DNA of 64,000 bases, taken from assembly GCA_035610365.1 (NCBI GenBank), contig CM069436.1, positions 91,699,912 through 91,763,911 of the forward strand. Reading direction: 5' to 3'. The position numbers and the translations under genes are program-made. The number at the start of each line of letters is the position of its first letter. The first letter of the stretch is position 1. The notes under the pieces were generated by a model, which saw nothing but the letters and a program-made list of their open reading frames with translations, had not been told where the DNA came from and did not search any database. This DNA comes from Aquatica leii (Eukaryota; Arthropoda; Insecta; Coleoptera; Lampyridae). Below are positions 56,895-64,000 of this stretch, piece after piece.

Positions 56895-56934
56895 TTCGGG
56901 GGGGGGGGGCATTTTACAACACCGGGGCTCTGGT
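56895..56934. mobile_element. Isolated hAT-type terminal end
   Basis: A G tract of about 11 bases, GCATTTTACAACACCGG, then GGCTCTG. The layout (G tract, CAT, terminal inverted box ending CTG) repeats the right end of the 277-bp hAT MITE at 15465-15741. No matching left end was found, so only one terminus is present or the other has decayed. Confidence 0.4.
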
Positions 56935-57238
56935 CATCTAGGGGTATGTTATACCGGAATACCACTCCATAAAGCGCCGAGTCCACGGAGATTTTTTATT
57001 TGATGGAAAGTTTCAGGAAAAAAAAATTAAAAAAATGTAAATTTGCTGTTTTAAATATTGTATTACAACTAAGTACAAAATGTATACCTACCTATTAAAA
57101 ATAACCCTTACCAACCATAATTAGGTACCATTACGTGAAGAGTTGTTTAGGTACAGGAATAATGAATTAAAACGTTCATGATGATGAATTTTTATTAATC
57201 AAACTTATTAAATATCTAATACCTATAATATTTTTGAC

Positions 57239-58900
57239 ATGTATAATTGTCTATTCTTTACAGGACCTTCAGAGATAATTTCCTCTTATGCTTTTGCACG
57301 TAAACGTCCAAGACTTCTTCAGCCTTCATCACGTTGGAAATATCCAGGTGTACATGCAGTAAAGCCAAGCCATTTAGTCTCTCTTCTGTCATTGTGCTGC
57401 GTAGATATGTTTTTAAACGGCGCAAAGCTGAAAAAGTTTGCTCTGCTGTACAGGTAGTTACAGGAAGAGTGCACAACAGCTGCAGCAATACCCTAATGTT
57501 TGGGAGAGCATCGGCAAATTTGTAAGCTTGCGTCGGGTGTTTAAGAATCTTATTTTCGGGATTTGACTTCCACATTTGTTTCCAAATTTGCAGCTCACCA
57601 TTCAAAGCAGAAAAGCATGGCAAATCTTCTTTGTATTTGATCGACCCTTAAAGAATGTCGCTAAGGTAGGCATCATTTAGATCTGGTGATAACAGGTGTT
57701 GCAGCTTGCCGTCAGTTCATTTATAATGAAATCAAGAAACGGTATGTACACTATCATGCGATAGTAGTCCTCAGCTGACTCTGTCTCCACATTAGATCGT
57801 TTTTTTGTCGAGCTGTTGTCCTAAGCATTTGAATTTCTGTCCATTTCTTCCGCCAACTTAGTCGCATTGTTATAAAGCTCCTTGAAAGTCTCCGTGCTGT
57901 TGTCTCGTTTTTCCTGAATGCTCTGTATTGTCGCTTCTACAAGCTGCGAAGAATTCTGCACATCCATGTACTCTCCTTGGTGTTTGCGAGATAAAGGTAA
58001 AGTTACCCCAAGTACTTCAGTCAATACTACTACACTAATTAAAAATTCTGATGACAAAATAGAATGCAGAAAAGAAAATGCATTACATTCTCTACCTTCC
58101 GGTAAACTAGCAATAGCTTCTAGATGCGTGAGAAGTACAGGAAAGTGTTTTACGAACGTCAACACGACTTCATGTCTTTCTAGCCATCTTGTTTCACACA
58201 TGTTTTCTTGCTTAAGGTCATGATTTTTTCGCATCTCTTCTTCCAAAACTTTAAACCTTGCAGCGGAGTCACGAAAAAAAATTGCCAGCGAAGATATTAC
58301 TTCCGTGGCATTTCTGATGCTAGCAACAGAGCAAGCTGTGCTTATAGCCAAGTTTAGCCTGTGGTTGGCACAGTGACTGTAGATTGCAAGAGGTTGAATC
58401 TGGGAAATGCGGGCTTACACACCCTTAAATATTCCACTCATATTGGAGGCTCCATCGAAAGCTTGTCCTCTGCAGTTAGCCAAATCAAGGTCAATCTTAC
58501 CGAGTTCTTGCAAAATTGAGCGAGCTAAGTTTTCACCAGTGAGATCCACCACATCAACAAACTTGATGAAATCTTCTTCAATCTTGTATTCCTTGGTATT
58601 AAAATACCTTATGCAAATAGAAAGTTGTTCTTTAACCGGCAAATCGTCTCATCTGCCATTAATGTGAAAAACTTAGACTCTTTTATTTTATTTATAATTT
58701 TGTCAGTGATCATTTCGCCACAGCATGCAATTATTTCATTTTGGGTGGTTTTGCTGATGTAACTGGCATTCCTTCCACAATTTTTTATGTGTGAGGCCAG
58801 AACTTCATCACCAGCGTAAACTCTGAATTTTAGCAATGCTCTGAAATTTCCTTCGTCGAAACAGCTCCCAGTTGTCTCAATAATTAATTACACAAACCGC
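57239..58900 (-). pseudogene. hAT transposase, ZMYM1/DUF4371-like (family hAT-B)
   Basis: Cut-and-paste transposase related to zinc finger MYM-type 1-like proteins. Minus-strand parts: FDEGNFRALLKFRVYAGDEV near 58850; NEIIACCGEMITDKIINKIK and SKFFTLMADET, first catalytic Asp (58609-58836); KEQLSICIRYFNTKEYKIEE and GQAFDGASNMSG, with the second Asp (58415-58642); CETRWLERHEVVLTFVKHF, RW box (57821-58351); and the dimerisation domain with LPVTTCTAEQTFSALRRLKT and STMTEERLNGLALLHVH (57258-57623). Frameshifts and stops separate all blocks. The N-terminal zinc finger is not seen. Confidence 0.82.
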
Positions 58901-59190
58901 ATGAAATGTTTTATTGAAAATAAAACAAGCTGCAAATTTTATTTAAATGATTTAATGACAAAACAAAAAATAAACTAACATGATATTGACAAGGTAAATA
59001 GTATATGTATTGTAATAATAAAAATATCAGCGGCCGGCGACGTGGGTATTGGATCCTGTTTTCACTTGTCCGACGGGGGTCTCCAATAAAATGCTTCATC
59101 TATAGCAACATCCAAAGTGGAAAATGACCATACAAGACCACCACAGGCTACTGGCTACTATGTTTCATAAACCATTCTTCTCCCAAAAAT

Positions 59191-59451
59191 TGACAACGGT
59201 GCCACCGGTTAATGTTAACAAAGGCGACTCTTCACGTCGCAAGTCGACTCGTATATTCAACCAACAATTATCAAAGTAGTCGTTCGTTTTTCGGGTTCGG
59301 GCGAGTATCGAGGAAACAACAAAATGAAGGGGTATTTCTCGGGATAGCTGTAAATTTAAATATAAATCCAAAACATACCGCCCACCAAAATCACTATAAC
59401 AGCGTGATTTTTGTTCAAAATGAATTAAATTAATCGCCCAACGGGTCAACA
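59191..59451 (-). repeat. Candidate 3' LTR of the BEL/Pao element
   Basis: Read on the minus strand this segment starts TGTTGACCCGTTGGGCG and ends CACCGTTGTCA, giving TG...CA ends just downstream of the integrase stop. No second copy exists here to confirm it, and no polypurine tract stands out. It may be 3' UTR with a longer LTR extending towards 59030. Confidence 0.3.
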
Positions 59452-59502
59452 ACTATAATACTAAAAACAAAACTAAATTAAAATAACATAAACGAATAAA
59501 AA

Positions 59503-60360
59503 TTAACAAACAGGTTTATGCTGTGGCATAAGCACAGGGCAAATTTTGGTTAGAGGTCTTTTAATTAAACCTCGCGCGGTCTTGAGGGTGGCAACACGAG
59601 CGATTCCATCCTTACCGGGATATAGGGTTACGATGCGACCCAGTTGCCACTGCAGCGGTGGAACCAACTCGTTCTTTATCACCACTAAACTGTCCACTAA
59701 AGGGGTAGTGGAAGGTTGATTCCACTTTGTGCGTTGTTGGAGTGTATGTAAGTACTCATGGTGCCAACGACGCCAAAATTCTTGTTGACAACGCTGAACA
59801 AAACGCCAACGTGACAAACGATTTAAAGGGAGAGACGTGACATCCTCGTCAGGAGGAGCAGTCAACGGCTCAAGGGTCAAGAAGTGCCCAGGAGTGAGGA
59901 CAGATAAATCATTAGGATCCGAACTCATCGGGTACAATGGGCGTGAATTCAACACGACTTCGATTTGGATTAGGACCGTATTAAAGTCTTCATAAGTGAA
60001 GGTTTGTTCACCAAACACACGCGACAGGTGGGTTGTGACGGATTTAACTCCGGCCTCCCACAATCCACCAAAATGTGGAGAGGCAGGAGGATTAAAATGC
60101 CATTTGATGGACAGTGTGTCAGCAGACTGTTGACCCAAGTTTTGAAGTATACGATTGGCGCCAATAAAATTAGTGCCACAGTCACTGTAGATGTCACTAC
60201 AACGACCCCGTCGAGCAACGAAACGACGGAAAGTCGCAAGAAATGCCTCCGTAGTCAGCTGTGAGACCACTTCTAAATGGACGGCTTTAACGGCAAAGCA
60301 AACAAATATGCAGATGTAGCCTTTGTAGATTTTAGTTCCTCTCACTTGACCTAGTGTCAA
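59503..60360 (-). CDS. BEL/Pao integrase core and C-terminal domain
   Basis: A 285-codon open frame. KIYKGYICIFVCFAVKAVHL and VSQLTTEAFLATFRRFVARR lead to IYSDCGTNFIGANRIL (second catalytic Asp) and SPHFGGLWEAGVKSVTTHLS (Glu of the DDE triad). The C-terminal part has LNSRPLYPMSSDPNDLSVLT, PGHFL and WQLGRIVTLYPGKDGIARVA, typical of Pao integrase tails. The first Asp lies in the preceding frame (GVDYAGPF). In the full element this would be part of the pol polyprotein, so the start codon here is only the first ATG in the surviving frame. Confidence 0.85.
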   Translation of the reverse strand: MTLGQVRGTKIYKGYICIFVCFAVKAVHLEVVSQLTTEAFLATFRRFVARRGRCSDIYSDCGTNFIGANRILQNLGQQSADTLSIKWHFNPPASPHFGGLWEAGVKSVTTHLSRVFGEQTFTYEDFNTVLIQIEVVLNSRPLYPMSSDPNDLSVLTPGHFLTLEPLTAPPDEDVTSLPLNRLSRWRFVQRCQQEFWRRWHHEYLHTLQQRTKWNQPSTTPLVDSLVVIKNELVPPLQWQLGRIVTLYPGKDGIARVATLKTARGLIKRPLTKICPVLMPQHKPVC

Positions 60361-60804
60361 AAAAAAGGACCGGCGTAATCAACGCCAACTCGAGAAAACG
60401 GCTTCACTTGTGACACACGTGACGCAGGAAGGTCTCCCATAAAAGGGGTACTGACACGTGGACGTACACGAAAACAACGAAAACAACTCGACAGACAGAT
60501 AGTGCTTGATTGCACGACGTGCTGATGAAATCCAGAACTGTTGCGACAATAAAAATTGCAATGTCTCCAAACCGGAGTGTAAATGCACCCGATGAAAATG
60601 CTCAATTATCAACTCTGTAAGTCGATGGGAACGAGGCAGCAACAGGGGGTGTCCACCGACACGTAGGAATCCTTCATTGTCCATAAATGGAGATAATTTC
60701 CTAATGGGTTTAGAACAAAGCTTACCTTGGCGAAGCAATAAAATTGTTTCGGAAAAAGCTAATTGCTGCACAACTTTACACATGAATAAAAGTGCCTTGT
60801 GCAA
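60357..60804 (-). pseudogene. BEL/Pao integrase N-terminal part
   Basis: Two overlapping frames share the domain. 60379-60804 has LSPFMDNEGFLRVGGHPLLL and IIEHFHRVHLHSGLETLQFL, the histidine pair of the H2C2 zinc region. 60357-60605 has RVSTPFMGDLPASRV, FSRVGVDYAGPFF with the first catalytic Asp. A frameshift near 60480-60500 links them, next to the position of the Cys pair. The frame also fails to connect to RT upstream at 60805-60899. Confidence 0.8.
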
Positions 60805-60899
60805 TTCTGCGGTTGAAAGGGCCCCTGTTACCAGAATCTGCGAAACGAAATACCTTGTATTTTACGAAGCGAGGACAACTTGTCCAATAAATTGAGTAC

Positions 60900-62576
60900 C
60901 TAATGCTTTTCTTGTTGGGTGATCAACACGACAGTTCGCTCCTCCAAACGTGCTTCTTTCTCTGGTTGGAGTTCAACGGAACGATCGCATGAATCATCAA
61001 AAGCAGGGTCTTGTAAAAATGGTGAACCCGCCCACCAAAGCGAACATGACGAAATTTCTCCTGGTAGGAGACCGCGAGAGGCTGGATCAGCCGGGTTTTG
61101 TCCGGAACGGACATGATGCCAGTATTTTGGCGGAACTCGCTCCTGAACGAAGCTTACGCGATTCGAAACGAAAGGGCGCCAACGATGCGGCGACGACTTG
61201 ATCGAAGTTAAAGCAACAGTGGAGTCGCTCCAAGCAAATATCCTTTCAATAGTTATCATGGTTTTGTAAGTGTCTACAACAAAGGTCACTAGTTTTGACA
61301 ACAATACTGCGGCGCACAACTCGAGACGAGGAATTGATAACACCTTTAAAGGGGCAACCTTGGATTTGGCAACCACAACATTGATACGGATATTCTTGGC
61401 GTCATCAATAAAACGAAAATAAATCACACAAGCATAACCTACTTGCGAAGCGTCACAGAAAGCATGAAGTTGACAAGACTTGTGCGACATATGCGGTAAT
61501 AATCGAGGGATTTTCAATGCCACCAATGAAGGAAGTTCCCTTTTAAATTGAGTCCATGACTCACAGACATCCGATGGAGGGAGGTCATCCCACCCGAGAC
61601 CTAACGCCCAGAGACGCTGAATCAGCCTCTTGGCAAACAAAATTACTGGCGATAAAAATCTTAATGGATCGTACATTCTTGCGATTTCAGAAAGAATCGC
61701 TCGCTTGGTACATGAAAGATCTTGTACCTTAACCGTGAACGAAAATGCGTCACAGTTGGATTGCCATTGTAGGCCAAGAATTTGTACAACCGACTCCACG
61801 TCTTCGTGGAATGTTAACGGCTGTATTTGACAATGTTCGGCGGGAAGATCGTCTAATAACGAAATATCATTGCTGGCCCATTTGCGCAGCTCAAAACAAC
61901 CCAACTTCAACAATTCCTCAAGCTGACTCTTCAGTTTACGAGCAGCCTCTAAAGTGTCTGCCCCGGACGCAACATCGTCCACACACAGATAAGAACGAAT
62001 GGCTTGCGCAGCAAGCGGAAATTGTGTTTGATTCTCCCCTGCCAACTGTAGCAGACAACGAATGGCCAAATAAGGCAATGGTGACATACCATAGGTCACA
62101 CTGTTCAAACGATAGGTTTGAATCTCTTCTTGTGGAGATGCTCTCCACCGAATTAATTGGTATTGACAATGGGGTTCATATATCAATATTTGTCGATACA
62201 TTTGACGTATATCGCAAGTAAAGACAATACGATGTGATCGAAAACGTAGCAAAATAATTACTATGTCATTTTGCAATTTAGGCCCGACAAGTAGGAAATC
62301 ATTGAGTAACTTGTTGTGTGCGTCGCGCGAAGAAGCATTGAAAACCACACGAATTTTTGGGTGGCCTGCTTCAAGTTTAAACACACAATGGTGCGGAATA
62401 ACATAGCAATGGCTTCCTTCGGAGGGTGCGGCAAGAAGCGACATATGACCCGATGCGAGGTAATCTTTCATAAATGCAGAATATATGCGGCGGACGTCAG
62501 GTTGACTGTCCAAACGACGCTCAAGTGCGAGCAAACGACGATGAGCAATCTGCATCGTATTATTGAACGTGGGCAA
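60900..62576 (-). CDS. BEL/Pao reverse transcriptase and RNase H, long open frame
   Basis: 558 open codons, the longest frame in the window. RT blocks: YVIPHHCVFKLEAGHPKIRV, VFNASSRDAHNKLLND, IVFTCDIRQMYRQI (first catalytic Asp), TYRLNSVTYGMSPLPYLAIR and LCVDDVASGADT (Asp pair; Cys replaces the usual Tyr). RNase H follows: LHAFCDASQVGYACVIYF, LSIPRLELCAAVLLSKL, RIFAWSDSTVALTSI and SGQNPADPASRGLLP, with all acidic residues. It is part of pol, so the ATG at 62576 is not a true start. The domain appears intact apart from missing flanking parts. Confidence 0.88.
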   Translation of the reverse strand: MPTFNNTMQIAHRRLLALERRLDSQPDVRRIYSAFMKDYLASGHMSLLAAPSEGSHCYVIPHHCVFKLEAGHPKIRVVFNASSRDAHNKLLNDFLLVGPKLQNDIVIILLRFRSHRIVFTCDIRQMYRQILIYEPHCQYQLIRWRASPQEEIQTYRLNSVTYGMSPLPYLAIRCLLQLAGENQTQFPLAAQAIRSYLCVDDVASGADTLEAARKLKSQLEELLKLGCFELRKWASNDISLLDDLPAEHCQIQPLTFHEDVESVVQILGLQWQSNCDAFSFTVKVQDLSCTKRAILSEIARMYDPLRFLSPVILFAKRLIQRLWALGLGWDDLPPSDVCESWTQFKRELPSLVALKIPRLLPHMSHKSCQLHAFCDASQVGYACVIYFRFIDDAKNIRINVVVAKSKVAPLKVLSIPRLELCAAVLLSKLVTFVVDTYKTMITIERIFAWSDSTVALTSIKSSPHRWRPFVSNRVSFVQERVPPKYWHHVRSGQNPADPASRGLLPGEISSCSLWWAGSPFLQDPAFDDSCDRSVELQPEKEARLEERTVVLITQQEKH

Positions 62577-62753
62577 AGTTTAACGATCTTTGAAAGGCAA
62601 CACAACGCCAAAACGACCAGAATGCTTTACGAAAATGCGTATTAACAAACAAATTCTCGGCCTGATTATCTTCAGGTGAGACGACGAGTTTGGTGGGGAC
62701 TTCCTCCACCTCTCAAAAACCTTTTAAAACGACATCCAAAGAGGTGTCTGAAT

Positions 62754-63335
62754 TCAGAAGAAACGAATATTTTGGGACAGTAGTCCCATGACTGGTGGTA
62801 TCCAACCGAAGAGGGTTTCAATAGCAGCTGGACGCACGCCGTCACCCGGCACGGAACCCTCTCGAACAATAAGAGCGAAAATATCTGCTCCTAGGAGCAT
62901 ATCAATTGATCCTGGCATATGCCAATTGGGATCTGCTAACTTCCAACCTAGATAAAAATCGGACGGAGGCAAGCGGCAACTTGGAAGATCGGCACAAATT
63001 GTTTGTACAACCACTGCTTCGACGTCCAAAGATGGCTCTGAAGAGCCTTTAGGGCGAATTTTACAATTAGTACAACCGTGTGAAAGGCGAAATGTCACAT
63101 CACCTAGGCCAGATAAAGGAACTGGTGAGCGGCCATAGGGCAATTCAAGTCGCTTTCGACATCTTTCCGAAATTAGACTCGTTTGACTACCCGAATCACA
63201 CAATGCCCTTATGGTTTGATAATTACCCAAACGATTTTGGATTTCAAGGACGGCAGTTGCCAACAACACTGTACACGATGATTTTAATTTATCAGTCAAA
63301 CCACATGTTTTTTTAGGTTTTTTAAATTGTACCGT
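62754..63335 (-). pseudogene. BEL/Pao protease-like domain
   Basis: CTVLLATAVLEIQNRLGNYQ, IRALCDSGSQTSLISERCRK with the aspartic protease DSGS motif, and MPGSIDMLLGADIFALIV. The frame ends near 62754, and the link to RT (62577-62753) carries the expected EEVPTKLVVSPED-like sequence only across two frameshifts. Coding extends upstream of the ATG at 63299 to about 63335 (FKKPKKTCGLTDKL) before losing similarity. Confidence 0.8.
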
Positions 63336-63345
63336 TTTAAACTAT

Positions 63346-64000
63346 TCTATCTATTGAAAAAGAGTATTTCTTCATCTAAAGATAAAAATTTGTTTTATGG
63401 TAATATTGCAAAATTTTGAATTTAGTTTTAAGATGAGTAGTCTTATGTTATATAATTTGCGACAGTATAATTTCTTAGTTATCGTTTTGAATTGTTCTTC
63501 AAGTGTATACTTTTATATATCGTTTTCCATCTATTGGCACTTATTACATCAGCTAGTTGATCAATAAAACAAAACTTACTAACAAACTGACACAACAACT
63601 AAACTAATAAAATGATTAAATCAACAAAGTTTGACGGCTATGCGGAAAAACCTGCACAAGCAAAACTCGTCAAACACAAATAAATTTACCGCTGTATCAA
63701 AGTTAGGAAGCAATTCATTTGCAAGAAATTGGTATAATTGAGTAGAGATTACAAGATTCTTATGATTGCATTATTAGAAAAACTTTTGAACAGTGTTTTG
63801 ATAAGAAAAAGCAACAAAGCTGGTGTATAACAAAAATGGCGTTTTTGAAAGAACACCATACTAAAAAAGATCTTAAAAGTAGAAACAGTTCTCAAGAAGA
63901 TTAAGATTTTAGGTTTGAAAAATTACCAAAAACTATGATATTAACAACCGGGTCTGTAATTTTGAAAAATTGAACCACCACGAAAACTACAAAATATAAA
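63346..64000. other. AT-rich flank, no feature seen
   Basis: No gag or LTR sequence of the BEL/Pao element and no open frame over 60 codons. It appears to be unrelated flanking DNA. Confidence 0.55.

Larger units (their letters stand above)
59165..63345 (-). mobile_element. BEL/Pao LTR retrotransposon, gag and 5' LTR missing
   Basis: Minus-strand order: protease-like domain (62754-63335), RT and RNase H (60900-62576), integrase zinc-binding region (60357-60804), integrase core and C-terminus (59503-60360). Upstream of 63345 no gag or LTR is visible, so the copy is truncated. GC content is well above the flanks. A possible 3' LTR lies at 59191-59451. Confidence 0.88.

Noticed and set aside
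59911..60264. Overlapping frames on both strands over the BEL/Pao integrase
   Set aside because: Alternative frames of the integrase coding sequence without own motifs.
1..64000. CRISPR arrays, bacterial operons, riboswitches
   Set aside because: No regularly spaced short repeats with unique spacers and no bacterial gene organisation; the repeats found are transposon-derived.

Overview
The window looks like AT-rich nuclear DNA of an insect, or possibly another arthropod. I found no intact host gene, tRNA or rRNA in the 64 kb. Almost every recognisable reading frame belongs to a transposable element: Penelope-like elements, an RNase H-bearing LOA/R1-type non-LTR element, jockey-type and EN/RT LINE remnants, Ty3/Gypsy and BEL/Pao LTR elements, pogo/Tigger, Tc1, DD41D mariner, two hAT families, a Crypton-like tyrosine recombinase and several hairpin or foldback elements. 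This mixture is typical of insects; a beetle is a guess that the sequence does not prove.

Layout, left half. 1-1375 is the 5' part of a LOA/R1-like element cut by the window edge, followed by hairpin and tandem repeats and a jockey RT scrap (to 3.0 kb). A complete but mutated pogo-type transposon with TA target duplications and terminal inverted repeats lies at 5680-8407. After quiet AT-rich DNA comes a nest of insertions at 12.3-20 kb: a Crypton-like scrap, Penelope-like pieces, a Tc1 transposase split by a hAT MITE with a perfect 8-bp duplication, and a hAT transposase split by a hairpin MITE and a 1590-bp foldback element. Two oppositely oriented Penelope-like pieces (23.8-25.8 kb) abut a second, nearly full LOA/R1-like copy (25.8-29.8 kb). 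Two more pogo-type remnants follow (29.9-31.4 and 32.6-33.0 kb).

Layout, right half. A 0.73-kb composite repeat occurs at 31.8 and 37.4 kb on either side of a LINE remnant. A Ty3/Gypsy element with two LTRs fills 39958-46594, and a solo LTR of the same family lies at 50.7-51.1 kb. A Penelope-like element (48.5-49.9 kb), a DD41D mariner with roughly 360-bp inverted repeats (52357-54269), a DUF4371-type hAT (57.2-58.9 kb) and a BEL/Pao element lacking its gag end (59.2-63.3 kb) complete the window.

The most unusual item is in the Ty3/Gypsy element. Between the integrase and the 3' LTR it carries an extra module that reads as an OARD1/TARG1-like macro (ADP-ribose-binding) domain followed by a CCCH zinc finger. 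Its LTR also has heat-shock-element-like GAA/TTC dyads just upstream of a TATA box and initiator. Most elements carry frameshifts or stops, so the genes here are fossils rather than a working pathway; the DD41D mariner and the BEL/Pao pol are the least damaged.
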